64,000 nucleotides of DNA, taken from contig NZ_JALKBE010000004.1 in the NCBI RefSeq assembly GCF_023015885.1, positions 62,001-126,000 on the forward strand, in the 5' to 3' direction. Below are positions 1-7,956 of the stretch, piece by piece. The first letter of the stretch is position 1. Every line of letters begins with the position of its first letter. A program made the translations under genes and the position numbers. The notes under the pieces were generated by a model. That model was not told the origin of the DNA, did not search any database, and was given only the letters and a program-made list of their open reading frames with translations. This DNA comes from Aliiroseovarius sp. S1123. GTDB taxonomy: Bacteria; Pseudomonadota; Alphaproteobacteria; Rhodobacterales; Rhodobacteraceae.

Positions 1-227
1 CAACCCAACGCAACGATCTGGAAACCCCAGCCATTGCGCGGTCTGGGATCATTCAGGTTGTACTGGACGCCTTGGCAGCCTTGCCCGGTTCACGACTGGC
101 GCGGATGTCGGGGTCCGGGGCGACGTGTTTTGCGTTGTTCGAAACCGAGGACGCGGCGCACGCCGGGGCGGCCGCGCTGGCAAAGGCGCAACCTGACTGG
201 TGGGTCGAAGCTGCGAAACTATCGTAG
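1..227 (+). CDS. ispE: 4-diphosphocytidyl-2-C-methyl-D-erythritol kinase, C-terminal part
   Basis: Reading from base 3, an open frame of 74 codons runs in from the left edge and stops at TAG 225-227. It contains RNDLETPA near its start and the glycine-rich third GHMP-kinase motif LARMSGSGATCFALF about 35 codons in, the combination typical of the IspE C-terminus. IspE phosphorylates CDP-methylerythritol in the cytosolic MEP isoprenoid pathway. The neighbouring polyprenyl diphosphate synthase on the opposite strand fits, since it consumes the pathway's end products. The N-terminal three quarters lie outside the window, so the ATP-binding part cannot be checked. Confidence 0.85.
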   Translation, partial: TQRNDLETPAIARSGIIQVVLDALAALPGSRLARMSGSGATCFALFETEDAAHAGAAALAKAQPDWWVEAAKLS

Positions 228-237
228 GGCTGCCGGT

Positions 238-314
238 GGCTCACTTCGTGAGCCTAGGGGGCTCTGCCCCCACGCCTAAAGGCGTCCCCCCGGGATATTT
301 CTAGCAAGAAAATG
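238..314 (+). repeat. Dispersed palindromic repeat, copy 1 (GGATATTT-tailed)
   Basis: Between the convergent ends of ispE and ispB lie three small hairpins in a row: GGCTCAC-TTC-GTGAGCC (238-254), GGGGGC-TCT-GCCCCC (257-271) and ACGCC-TAAA-GGCGT (272-285). They are followed by CCCCCCGGGATATTT and AGCAAGAAAATG. The same tail recurs at 11471, 18799 (inverted), 36359 and 40382. It looks like a REP-type intergenic element and may also end transcription of the two converging genes. Confidence 0.75.
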
Positions 315-319
315 AGCGC

Positions 320-1321
320 TTAGTTCAGGCGCGCGACCACGTAATCTGCAATGTCGTGCAGCATGTGGCGGATCGGGGCGTCGGGCAGTGCAGTCAGGGC
401 GGATTTGGCTTTGTCCGCCCAAGCGATCGCTTCGGCGCGGGTGTCTTCCAGAGCACCGTGCTTGTTCAGCAGCTCCAAAGCATGCTCAAGATCGCCCTCT
501 TCCTGACGACCTTTTTCGATCGTGCGGGTCCAGAAGGCGCGCTCTTCGTCGTTTGCCTTGGCCACAGCTTTGATCAGCGGAAGCGTCAGTTTGCGTTCGC
601 GGAAATCGTCGCCGATGTTCTTGCCGGTGGCGTCGCCGCCCCAATAATCCAGAAGGTCATCCACGATCTGGAAGGAAATACCCAGCGCGTCGCCGTAGTC
701 GAACAGTGCCTTCACCTGATCTTCGGGTGCACCCGCAATGACACCGCCCACCTCGGTCGCGGCCGAGAACAGCGCAGCGGTCTTGCCGCGGACAACCTGA
801 CGGTAGATCTCTTCATCCGTCGACAGGTCTTGGGCGGCGGTCAGCTGCAGCACTTCGCCTTCAGCGATCGTGGCCGAGGCGTTGGACAGGATGCGCAGCA
901 CGTCCAGCGAACCGGTGTCGGTCATCAGCTGGAACGAGCGCGAGAACAGGTAGTCACCCACCAACACGCTGGACTTGTTGTCCCACAGCAAGTTCGCGGT
1001 CGGGCGACCACGCCGTTGGGCGCTTTCGTCCACCACGTCATCATGCAGAAGGGTTGCGGTGTGAATGAACTCGACCGTCGCCGCCAGATGGATGTGATAG
1101 GGGCCGTCATAGCCACACAGACGCGCGGCCGCCAAGGTCAGCATCGGGCGCAGGCGCTTGCCGCCCGCATCAACCAGATGCGCAGTCACTTCGGGAATAC
1201 GCGGCGCATGTTTCGAGGCCATCCGCTCGCGAATCAGCGTGTTCACGGACTCCATATCCTCGGCCAAATGCTGGCCCAGACGCTCATGCGGTTTATGTGC
1301 AGCTTCGATCAGCATCTTCAC
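320..1321 (-). CDS. ispB: Polyprenyl diphosphate synthase (probably decaprenyl/octaprenyl)
   Basis: A 333-residue trans-prenyltransferase. The first aspartate-rich motif DDVVD is at residues 94-98, the second DDLLD at 221-225, and GGKRLRP at 53-59 binds isopentenyl diphosphate. These bind Mg-diphosphate and drive head-to-tail chain elongation; the product supplies the ubiquinone side chain, which is usually C50 in this bacterial group (family knowledge, not visible here). Length is normal for IspB/DdsA, and the small residues before the first motif fit a long-chain enzyme. It is transcribed towards ispE and divergently from the DUF2007 gene, with only 53 bp between starts. Confidence 0.9.
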   Translation of the reverse strand: MKMLIEAAHKPHERLGQHLAEDMESVNTLIRERMASKHAPRIPEVTAHLVDAGGKRLRPMLTLAAARLCGYDGPYHIHLAATVEFIHTATLLHDDVVDESAQRRGRPTANLLWDNKSSVLVGDYLFSRSFQLMTDTGSLDVLRILSNASATIAEGEVLQLTAAQDLSTDEEIYRQVVRGKTAALFSAATEVGGVIAGAPEDQVKALFDYGDALGISFQIVDDLLDYWGGDATGKNIGDDFRERKLTLPLIKAVAKANDEERAFWTRTIEKGRQEEGDLEHALELLNKHGALEDTRAEAIAWADKAKSALTALPDAPIRHMLHDIADYVVARLN

Positions 1322-1374
1322 CTTCCCGTCAACCGGCTCGACAAATGGGCGGGGATGCCCTTATCTCCGAAAGC

Positions 1375-1590
1375 ATGAAAGAGCTTCTGAGAACCACGGA
1401 TCCAACCATGATCCCCTTCGTCACCGCCCTTCTTACAGGCGAGGATATAGCTTGCTTTGCGATGGACGTCCATATGAGTGCACTGGAAGGATCCATTGGC
1501 ATTTTGCCGCGCCGTCTGATGGTGCGTGACGAGGATCTGTTCATCGCCCGCGCCATCCTGCGCGACCATGACATCGCCTTTGAAAGCTAA
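1375..1590 (+). CDS. DUF2007 family small protein
   Basis: A 71-residue protein beginning MKELLRTTDP, with the pattern L...D...ALL.GE.I.....D.HMS...GSIGILPRRLMV...D...A..IL that is typical of DUF2007 (putative signal-transducing protein family, structurally a ferredoxin-like fold). The ATG at 1375 was chosen because family similarity begins there. The frame stays open further upstream, but that part would overlap the start of ispB. Function is unknown; it lies 9 bp upstream of a methyltransferase gene and is probably co-transcribed with it. Confidence 0.75.
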   Translation: MKELLRTTDPTMIPFVTALLTGEDIACFAMDVHMSALEGSIGILPRRLMVRDEDLFIARAILRDHDIAFES

Positions 1591-1599
1591 AGGGACATG

Positions 1600-2355
1600 A
1601 TGCATCCCGACGATCTGACACAGGACGATTTTCTGGGCGGGCAACTTGTGTTGACGCAGCCCAGAACGGGCTATCGCGCGGGCGTCGATCCGGTGTTTCT
1701 GGCAAGCGCAGTCTCTGCCCAATCCGGTCAGTCGGTGCTGGAATTGGGTTGCGGTGTCGGGGCGGCGTCCTTGTGTCTTGGGCGACGCGTGCCGGGGTTG
1801 GAGCTTCACGGGATTGAGCGTCAGGCAGATCATGCGGAAATGGCGCGCAAGAATGCGGAAGACAACGGAATTTCGCTGACCGTACATGATGGGGATTTGG
1901 CGCAGATGCCCGAGGCTTTGCGTGCCCAAAGCTTTGATCATGTGATTATGAACCCGCCCTATTTCGACCGGACACGGGGCAGCATGTCGCCGCATGATGC
2001 CCGTGAACAGGCAATGGGCGAAGAGACACCATTGGCGGCCTGGATGGATCAGGCCACACGGCGCCTGAAACCGCGCGGGATGCTGACAATGATCAACGCA
2101 GCCGAGCGGCTGCCGGACATTCTGTCGTCGCTAGATGACCGGCTGGGGTCGGTGGTCGTACAACCTTTGTCCCCGCGCTCCGGGCGCGCCGCGAAACTGT
2201 TGCTGCTGCAAGCCCGCAAAGGCGGGCGCGCGGCGTTTCGACTGGCGGCACCGATTGTTCTGCATGAAGGCGCGGCGCATACTTCGGATCGCGAACATTA
2301 TACGCCTGCGATACAGGCCACCTTGCGTGACGGCGCGGCGCTGAACTGGGGATAA
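1600..2355 (+). CDS. TrmN6-like SAM-dependent methyltransferase
   Basis: A class I methyltransferase of 251 residues (252 if the adjacent ATG at 1597 is used; the AGGG at 1591-1594 is better spaced for 1600). It shows the SAM-binding motif VLELGCGVGAAS at about residues 46-57 and the amino-adenine motif NPPYF at about 117-121, the signature of N6-adenine methylases such as tRNA1(Val) A37 methyltransferase (TrmN6/YfiC). The opening DDFLGGQL.L.QP..GYRAG.DPV is also typical of that family. The exact RNA target is inferred from family only. It forms a likely two-gene operon with the DUF2007 gene. Confidence 0.8.
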   Translation: MHPDDLTQDDFLGGQLVLTQPRTGYRAGVDPVFLASAVSAQSGQSVLELGCGVGAASLCLGRRVPGLELHGIERQADHAEMARKNAEDNGISLTVHDGDLAQMPEALRAQSFDHVIMNPPYFDRTRGSMSPHDAREQAMGEETPLAAWMDQATRRLKPRGMLTMINAAERLPDILSSLDDRLGSVVVQPLSPRSGRAAKLLLLQARKGGRAAFRLAAPIVLHEGAAHTSDREHYTPAIQATLRDGAALNWG

Positions 2356-2481
2356 GCCATCCCCGTTAAACCCTGTGCAACCACGTCGGCGATTCCCCGC
2401 AAAGATTTGCAACGTTTTCGTGACAAGCGGGAAAAAGTGTGGTGCACTCGGTACGTTCTATAAACCAACAGGAGGATCGCC

Positions 2482-2649
2482 ATGAGCATGAGTTCGCATC
2501 TTGAAGAGCTGCGCAGGAAACACGAGGTCCTCTCGGATAAAGTCGAAGAGATCCAGCGCGCGCCCGGCACCACAGATGCCGAGATTACCGAACTAAAGAA
2601 GCAAAAACTCCAAATCAAAGAAGAGATTGAACGACTGGCTACGGCCTGA
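2482..2649 (+). CDS. DUF465 / YdcH family small helical protein
   Basis: A 55-residue protein, MSMSSHLEELRRKHEVLSDK onwards, rich in Leu, Glu and Lys, with two predicted amphipathic helices separated by a short APGTTD turn. The pattern HLEEL..KH..L...I...........I..LKK.KL.LKDEI..L is the DUF465 (YdcH) signature. A strong AGGAGG ribosome-binding site at 2470-2475 precedes the ATG. Members are short cytosolic coiled-coil proteins of unknown function, abundant in alphaproteobacteria. It stands alone and runs convergently into the EamA gene. Confidence 0.85.
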   Translation: MSMSSHLEELRRKHEVLSDKVEEIQRAPGTTDAEITELKKQKLQIKEEIERLATA

Positions 2650-2665
2650 CGACTTTAGGCTCGGG

Positions 2666-3541
2666 TCAGGTCTGTTTTGTCGTACCGGCACTGGCCCGTG
2701 CCGCCATCAAGGCGCCCGCAGTAATCAACACCCCGGCGATCAGCAATGATGGGTGTGGTTGGGCAACCCCCGCCAAAATCAACACAAGCGTAGACAGCAA
2801 AGGCGCGCCATAGCTTGCGACGCCCAAAAGCTGAATGTCGCCACGTTTGACCCCCACATCCCAGACATAGAAGGCCAACCCGACAGGCCCCAGTCCAAGC
2901 CCCGCGACGGACGCCCAACCCATTGTGCCGTTGGGCCAAACTGTGTCCTCCCACAGAAGATGCGCGCCGGTCGATAGGATGGCTGTGGCCAGACAGAACA
3001 CTACGACAGACGCGGTGGGTGTGTTTCCAAGCCGCCGCGACAGGACCGAGTATCCCGACCATGTCAGCGCGCACAGGAAGGCCAGCGCAAAGCCCGGCAG
3101 CGCAGCGGTGTCAAATCCGGTGGCACCCCCCAGCACGATCAGCGCCGCACCCGCAAAGGACACCAGTGCGCCGATCACATGCATCGGACGCAGTGTTTCC
3201 CCCGGCAACAGTCCCGAAAACAGCACGATAAAAAGTGGCCACAAATAGGCGATCAACCCAGCCTCGGCCGCAGGGGCCATGCGCAGGGCCGAGAAATACA
3301 GCGCGTGATAACCGAACAGGCCCAAGGTTCCGAATGCGTAGACGCGCCAACTGACCGTGCGCAACACGCCCAGACCTTCGGTTGTGGCGATCCAGATCAC
3401 GCCCAACGTTCCGCCGATCAGAAAGGTCATCGCAGCCAGTTGGAATGGCGGAACTGGATCCGTCCCGACAGTAAACAGCGCCAGAAGCGACCAGAGCAGC
3501 ACGGCGATGAATCCGACGAAAGTGGCAGTTTTCCGCGTCAC
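2666..3541 (-). CDS. DMT superfamily (EamA) permease
   Basis: A 291-residue membrane protein with about ten hydrophobic segments arranged as two EamA repeats, typical of drug/metabolite exporters. The chosen start is GTG 3541-3539, which overlaps the TGA of the upstream LysR gene (TCGTGACG), indicating translational coupling. The longer open frame upstream only reads through the LysR gene out of phase. LysR genes beside EamA genes usually control them; the substrate cannot be deduced. Confidence 0.8.
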   Translation of the reverse strand: MTRKTATFVGFIAVLLWSLLALFTVGTDPVPPFQLAAMTFLIGGTLGVIWIATTEGLGVLRTVSWRVYAFGTLGLFGYHALYFSALRMAPAAEAGLIAYLWPLFIVLFSGLLPGETLRPMHVIGALVSFAGAALIVLGGATGFDTAALPGFALAFLCALTWSGYSVLSRRLGNTPTASVVVFCLATAILSTGAHLLWEDTVWPNGTMGWASVAGLGLGPVGLAFYVWDVGVKRGDIQLLGVASYGAPLLSTLVLILAGVAQPHPSLLIAGVLITAGALMAARASAGTTKQT

Positions 3542-4488
3542 GACAAATCCTCGACCGAAACAATTTTCAAGCTGTCCGTCACATGCGTGTTCTTTGCAAT
3601 CTCGGCAAGCACCCAATCGCGGAACGCCGCGATTGCTGGTCGGTTCTCTTGTCCACGACGGCACAGGAACCGGAATCGAGCCTGGGTGGACAGGGCCAGA
3701 CCATAGGGGGCCACAAGGCGACCCTCGGACAGATATTTCACCACAAAGGCGCGTCGCCCCAACACAATGCCGACCCCTGCCATCGCAGCATCCAGCGCGT
3801 GATCGGGTTGCGAAAATACCGATGAAATGCGGGGCGTCCCTTGAACCCCCGCAGCGCGCAGCCACGCGGGCCAATCACATGGTGGGTTCAGGAAGTCATC
3901 TGATGTGTTGTGGATCAGCGGCGCATTCAACAGGTCCTTCGGCTCGGGATATTTCTCGGCCAAGGCGGGCAGCATCACCGGGGTCAGCCATTCGTTCGCC
4001 AGGGGATGAGAATACAGCCCATCATCCGGCCCGTATCCAAATCGGATGGCAACATCGACCTCGTCCCGGTTCAAATCCACAAACTTCAAACCGGCCGCGA
4101 AGCGCAACTCGATCTCGGGATGGGCCTGGGCAAAAGCATAGAGCCGGGGCGCAAGCCACTTCGACGTGAACGCCGGGCCCGCCGTCACGGTCAGCGTATT
4201 GCTGTCTAAACTGCGCCGCGCATTGCGCCAGGCGCTGGTCAGCATCTCGAACCCATCCGCCGCACCGGGGGCCAAAAGACGGCCCGCTTCGGTCAACTCG
4301 ACTGCGCGATTCAGGCGCAGGAATAGCGGCGCACCGAAATGTTCCTCCAGCGACTTGATCTGAAATGACAGGGCCGCCGGTGTCACGTTCAGCTCGGCCG
4401 CGGCGTTCTGAAACGACATATGGCGGGCAGCGGCATCAAAAGCGCGTAGGGCGGTTAACGGAGGCAGGCGGTCACTCATTTCAGTCAA
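3538..4488 (-). CDS. LysR family transcriptional regulator (GcvA-like)
   Basis: A 316-residue regulator. The N-terminal helix-turn-helix has the GcvA-type opening LPPLTALRAFDAAARHMSF, then AAAELNVTPAALSFQIKSLE at about 27-46, followed by a periplasmic-binding-protein-like effector domain. It is the first gene of a two-gene operon with the EamA permease, to which it is coupled by overlapping stop and start codons. The divergent 98-bp region up to the small gene at 4587 should hold its promoter and an autoregulatory site. The effector is unknown. Confidence 0.88.
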   Translation of the reverse strand: MTEMSDRLPPLTALRAFDAAARHMSFQNAAAELNVTPAALSFQIKSLEEHFGAPLFLRLNRAVELTEAGRLLAPGAADGFEMLTSAWRNARRSLDSNTLTVTAGPAFTSKWLAPRLYAFAQAHPEIELRFAAGLKFVDLNRDEVDVAIRFGYGPDDGLYSHPLANEWLTPVMLPALAEKYPEPKDLLNAPLIHNTSDDFLNPPCDWPAWLRAAGVQGTPRISSVFSQPDHALDAAMAGVGIVLGRRAFVVKYLSEGRLVAPYGLALSTQARFRFLCRRGQENRPAIAAFRDWVLAEIAKNTHVTDSLKIVSVEDLS

Positions 4489-4586
4489 GTATCACTTATC
4501 TGAAACCTTTGAAAGTCTCGTTTGTCGCTGGCATTTCAACGCCCCATATTAGGATCACTCAAAGATGACTTAAGAGGACCAGGACC

Positions 4587-4775
4587 ATGTTGGAGACCGC
4601 GACAAACCAGACCGAGCTTCACGCCGCCTATCAGCGCGCACATGAAGAGCGCGCCTTGGTCTTTCGAAACATTGGCCGTAGGATGCTGGCGCGTTTGGCA
4701 TCGCTGATACCCCAGCTGCCAACAAAAAGGGCCAGCCAAAGCGGCCAGCCCTTAAATTGTGATTGTCCTGCGTGA
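4587..4775 (+). CDS. Small basic protein of unknown function
   Basis: A 62-residue open frame preceded by GAGG and AGGA purine runs at good distance from ATG 4587. The first 40 residues, with THE-type polar start then AAYQRAHEERALVFRNIGRR, form an amphipathic basic helix like many DUF1127-type or other small alphaproteobacterial proteins. The last 15 or so codons are supplied by the phaB terminator hairpin read on the other strand, and its TGA (4773-4775) directly abuts the phaB stop. It is divergent from the LysR gene. I could not name a family; coding status is likely but unproven. Confidence 0.45.
   Translation: MLETATNQTELHAAYQRAHEERALVFRNIGRRMLARLASLIPQLPTKRASQSGQPLNCDCPA
4722..4755 (-). 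terminator. Rho-independent terminator of phaB
   Basis: Read on the minus strand just after the phaB stop: AAGGGC-tg-GCC, loop GCTTT, GGC-tg-GCCCTT, then a run of T. The stem has six outer and three inner base pairs with a 2x2 internal loop. Confidence 0.75.
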
Positions 4776-5498
4776 TTAGACGAAGAACTGTGCACCGTTG
4801 GCCGAGATGGTCGAGCCGTTGATGAAGCCCGCATCGTCCGAGGCCAGGAAGGCCACACAGCGTGCGATTTCTTCCGGTTCGCCCAGACGGCCTGCCGGGA
4901 TGCCCGCAACGATCGAGTCGCGCACTTTTTCCGGGATCGCCATAACCATTTCGGTCGCGATGTAGCCGGGGCAGATAGCGTTGGCAGTGATGCCTGCGCG
5001 TGCACCTTCCTGAGCCAGCGACTTGACGATACCCAGATCGCCCGCCTTGGTCGCAGCATAGTTCACCTGAGCAAACTGACCTTTCTGACCGTTGATCGAG
5101 CTGATCACGATGATGCGGCCGAACTTGCGCTCGCGCATGCCGGGCCAGATCGGGTGAACGGTGTTGAACACGCCGGTCAGGTTGGTGTCGATGACTTCCT
5201 GCCACTGCTGGGGGGTCATCTTGTGGAACGGTGCGTCGCGGGTGATGCCAGCGTTGGCGACAACCACGTCGATCGGGCCAAGGTCAGCTTCGACCTGTGC
5301 GATACCGGCGGCGCTTTCTTCATAGCTGCCGACGTTCCACTTGTAGGTCTTGATGCCGGTCTCGGCAGTGAAGGCGGCAGCTTTCTCTTCGTTGCCAGCA
5401 AAGGTCGCGGCGACCTCGTACCCTTCAGCTTTCAGCGCTTTTGAAATTGATGCGCCAATACCGCGCGAACCACCGGTGACAAGTGCAACTCGGGCCAT
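4776..5498 (-). CDS. phaB: Acetoacetyl-CoA reductase (NADPH-dependent)
   Basis: A 240-residue short-chain dehydrogenase. It has the TGGSRGIG cofactor loop at about 8-15, NAGIT, the catalytic Ser in ISSINGQ and the YAATK dyad. QKGQFGQ-like and FNTVHP segments, with ACPGYIATEM-type and IPAGRLGEPEEIA endings, are close to PhaB/PhbB. It reduces acetoacetyl-CoA to (R)-3-hydroxybutyryl-CoA for polyhydroxybutyrate. ATG 5498 is preceded by GGAG; an in-frame start four codons upstream is less likely. phaA lies upstream on the same strand but is separated by a terminator and a palindromic operator region, so phaB probably has its own promoter. Confidence 0.93.
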   Translation of the reverse strand: MARVALVTGGSRGIGASISKALKAEGYEVAATFAGNEEKAAAFTAETGIKTYKWNVGSYEESAAGIAQVEADLGPIDVVVANAGITRDAPFHKMTPQQWQEVIDTNLTGVFNTVHPIWPGMRERKFGRIIVISSINGQKGQFAQVNYAATKAGDLGIVKSLAQEGARAGITANAICPGYIATEMVMAIPEKVRDSIVAGIPAGRLGEPEEIARCVAFLASDDAGFINGSTISANGAQFFV

Positions 5499-5553
5499 GT
5501 TTTTCTCCACTTCGAATCTTGAGCCTGAAACTCTGTTACATTTTCAATTTAAC

Positions 5554-5611
5554 TTGCGCAATATTATTGCGCAAACATTTTGCCGCAATGCAGAGTTTAT
5601 TTTGCATATGC
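5554..5611 (-). promoter_or_regulatory. Candidate phaB promoter with PhaR-type TGC-rich palindromes
   Basis: A perfect inverted repeat with 10-bp arms TTGCGCAATA around one T spans 5554-5574. Next to it are TTGC-C-GCAA (5580-5588) and GCATATGC (5604-5611). On the minus strand TTGCGC and TAAATT lie 17 bp apart across the large palindrome, a plausible sigma-70 promoter reading into phaB. PhaR, the PHB-responsive repressor, is known to bind TGC-rich palindromes in related bacteria; occupancy here is inference. Confidence 0.55.
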
Positions 5612-5635
5612 GACAAGAGGACGACAAAACGTTTA

Positions 5636-5664
5636 ACAAAAAAGGCGCCCGAAGGCGCCTTTTC
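5636..5664 (-). terminator. Rho-independent terminator of phaA
   Basis: A 9-bp perfect stem AAAGGCGCC / GGCGCCTTT with a CGAA loop (plus-strand sense), followed on the minus strand by a run of T. It lies 18 bases after the phaA stop and separates phaA from phaB. Confidence 0.85.
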
Positions 5665-5681
5665 TATCGTTCATTTCGACC

Positions 5682-6857
5682 TTACGGACGCTCAAGGCAC
5701 ATGGCCACGCCCATACCGCCGCCGATGCAGAGGGTCGCCAGACCCTTCTTGGCGTCGCGGCGCTTCATTTCGAACAGAAGCGTGTTCAGGATACGGCAGC
5801 CCGAGGCGCCAATCGGGTGACCGATGGCGATGGCGCCGCCGTTCACGTTGACCACATCCGGGTTCCAATCCATGTCTTTGTTCACGGCACAGGCCTGAGC
5901 AGCGAAAGCTTCGTTGGCTTCAACCAGATCCAGATCCTGAGCTTTCCAGCCCGCCTTATCCAGCGCCTTGCCCGACGCGTGAATCGGGCCAACGCCCATG
6001 ATCGACGGGTCCAGACCTGCAGTGGCGTAAGACGCGATGCGTGCCAGCGGCTCCAGCCCGCGCTTCTCGGCCTCATCAGCCGACATCAGCAACACGGCAG
6101 CCGCGCCATCGTTGATGCCCGAGGCATTGGCAGCGGTGACCGAACCGTCCCTGGTGAAGGCCGGGCGTAGTTTCTGCATAGCTTCCATGGTGGCGCCGTG
6201 GCGAATGTACTCGTCCTGATCCACGATGATATCGCCCTTGCGTGTTTTCACGGTGAAGGGAACGATTTCGTCTGCGAATTTGCCGGCTTTCTGAGCGGCT
6301 TCCGCCTTGTTTTGCGAGGCGACAGCGAATTCGTCCTGCATTTCGCGGGTGATCTGCCACTGCTCGGCCACGTTTTCAGCGGTCTGGCCCATGTGGTAGC
6401 CGTTGAACGCATCCCACAGACCATCTTTGATCATGCAGTCGATAAATTTCATGTCGCCCATTTTGTGCCCAGCGCGCAGGTGTGCGACGTGGGGGCTGAG
6501 AGTCATGTTTTCTTGGCCACCAGCGGCAACGATGGCGGCGTCGCCAAGCTGCACGTGCTGCGCGCCCAGCGCCACGGTGCGCAGACCCGAGCCACACACC
6601 TGGTTGATGCCCCAAGCCGAAGCCTCTTTCGCGTAACCCGCATTGATATGCGCCTGACGTGCCGGGTTCTGACCCTGACCGGCCTGAAGCACCTGACCCA
6701 GAATGGTCTCGCTGACCTCTGACGGGTCGATCCCAGCGCGGGCCACGATCTCGGCCAGAACGGCAGCGCCGAGGTCATGGGCGGGCGTGTTCGCGAACGA
6801 ACCCGAGAAACTGCCCACGGCGGTGCGCGCGGCCGATACGATTACAACATTGGTCAT
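5682..6857 (-). CDS. phaA: Acetyl-CoA acetyltransferase (beta-ketothiolase)
   Basis: A 391-residue biosynthetic thiolase. The nucleophilic Cys is in NQVCGSGLR at residue 88, GGQENMSLS-type loop follows, the catalytic His is in [14 protein letters not shown], and the second Cys in CIGGGMGVA near the C-terminus. It condenses two acetyl-CoA to acetoacetyl-CoA, the first step of polyhydroxybutyrate synthesis, and length is standard for PhaA/PhbA. It is followed by phaB on the same strand, with a strong terminator between. A CTGC-N3-GCAG palindrome lies 106 bp upstream of its start. Confidence 0.92.
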   Translation of the reverse strand: MTNVVIVSAARTAVGSFSGSFANTPAHDLGAAVLAEIVARAGIDPSEVSETILGQVLQAGQGQNPARQAHINAGYAKEASAWGINQVCGSGLRTVALGAQHVQLGDAAIVAAGGQENMTLSPHVAHLRAGHKMGDMKFIDCMIKDGLWDAFNGYHMGQTAENVAEQWQITREMQDEFAVASQNKAEAAQKAGKFADEIVPFTVKTRKGDIIVDQDEYIRHGATMEAMQKLRPAFTRDGSVTAANASGINDGAAAVLLMSADEAEKRGLEPLARIASYATAGLDPSIMGVGPIHASGKALDKAGWKAQDLDLVEANEAFAAQACAVNKDMDWNPDVVNVNGGAIAIGHPIGASGCRILNTLLFEMKRRDAKKGLATLCIGGGMGVAMCLERP

Positions 6858-6962
6858 GATGCTTCCTTTTCCTCCAGTCTGACGATCAGCGACACAGCAC
6901 GTATTTCAGAAATTTCCAAAACACGCACCACCCCGCACGATCATTGCTGGGCGCATCCTGTG

Positions 6963-6973
6963 CTGCATTGCAG
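6963..6973 (-). promoter_or_regulatory. Candidate PhaR site upstream of phaA
   Basis: CTGC-ATT-GCAG, an exact match to the CTGC-N3-GCAG pattern reported for Rhodobacter PhaR, in the 159-bp region upstream of phaA. The pattern fixes only eight bases, so about one chance hit per 64 kb is expected; the location is what makes it worth noting. Confidence 0.45.
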
Positions 6974-7016
6974 AGAAAATCAAGCCGCGTAAACATGGTC
7001 GCGCTATCACGCGCGC

Positions 7017-7859
7017 CTAGGCCGCTTTCCGCCAGTAGGGATCCAAAGTCGGCACGCCGAAATAGTACCCCTGCATGCAATCCACACCGATCTGGGTTAG
7101 AAAGGCAGCATCTTCGGCCGTTTCAACACTTTCCGCCACGGTAAACATATCGAAATGCCGCGCGACCGAGACCATGGCCTGCGTGAGGATCTGATTGTCC
7201 GGATCACTGTGGATCCCGCGAATGAATTCACCATCGATCTTGATGATGTCGAAATAGAAATCTTTAAGGTATTTGAACGAGGTATAGCCTGCCCCAAAGT
7301 CATCCAGCGCGAAACTGATGCCGTGGCCCTGCATCTCAGCCATGAAGACCCGCACAAGTTCCGGCATGGTGATTGCAGTGCGTTCCGTGATCTCGAGGAT
7401 CAGCCGTTCGCCCAGATGCGGGTCGTCTTCCAGCCCCCGCTCTAACACCTTCTTCCATCCCGGATAACCGATCGATCGGGCAGACATGTTGATGGCCAGA
7501 CGCAAGCTGGGTTCGGCCTGCAACGCCTCCAACCCTTTTTCAAGCGCCAGCGCATCCAATTGGCGCCCCATCTCTTTATCTTCAACCGAGTCGATAAAGT
7601 CTTTGGCGGGAATCACCCGTCCATTCGAGTCCAACACGCGGATCAGCCCTTCGAAAAATGCGCGGCGATCTGGCTTCGTGGTCTGAACAACAGGCTGAAA
7701 GGCCAGCCGGACACGTTTCTTTCGCAATGCCTCGCGCACAAGGCCGATCGCGTCCTTGTCCCGCATCCCGATGGCCGAGCTAAGCGGGTCACCCATCGGA
7801 CCACCCACAGGGTCTTGCATCTGCGTGTCCCGGGGGGTCTTACTTCCGAAGTTGAACAT
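7017..7859 (-). CDS. Stand-alone EAL domain protein (c-di-GMP phosphodiesterase-like)
   Basis: A 280-residue soluble protein with about 45 unstructured N-terminal residues, then one EAL domain. The signature EALxR reads EGLIR, within FFEGLIRVLDSNG. Other active-site elements are present: AFQPVV, the metal-ligand Asn in LAINMSARS, Glu in LILEITERT, DDFGAGYTSF and the Lys in IIKIDGEF. There is no GGDEF, PAS or membrane segment. It probably hydrolyses c-di-GMP, or acts as a degenerate sensor if the Ala-to-Gly change matters. It lies divergent to tag and downstream of nothing obviously related. Confidence 0.82.
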   Translation of the reverse strand: MFNFGSKTPRDTQMQDPVGGPMGDPLSSAIGMRDKDAIGLVREALRKKRVRLAFQPVVQTTKPDRRAFFEGLIRVLDSNGRVIPAKDFIDSVEDKEMGRQLDALALEKGLEALQAEPSLRLAINMSARSIGYPGWKKVLERGLEDDPHLGERLILEITERTAITMPELVRVFMAEMQGHGISFALDDFGAGYTSFKYLKDFYFDIIKIDGEFIRGIHSDPDNQILTQAMVSVARHFDMFTVAESVETAEDAAFLTQIGVDCMQGYYFGVPTLDPYWRKAA

Positions 7860-7956
7860 GGTGTCACCTGTGCTGCCGTACGACCATAAGTGGCAATTCT
7901 ATGCTAACGAGACGTAAATCCGCTAAGTTGTCTAAAATTGTAACGGACCCAACTGT

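Noticed and set aside
3941-3956. GGGATATTT-like string within the LysR gene, and another at 59400 in nnrS
   Set aside because: Both are coding and lack the flanking hairpins and AGCAAGAAAA tail of the repeat family.
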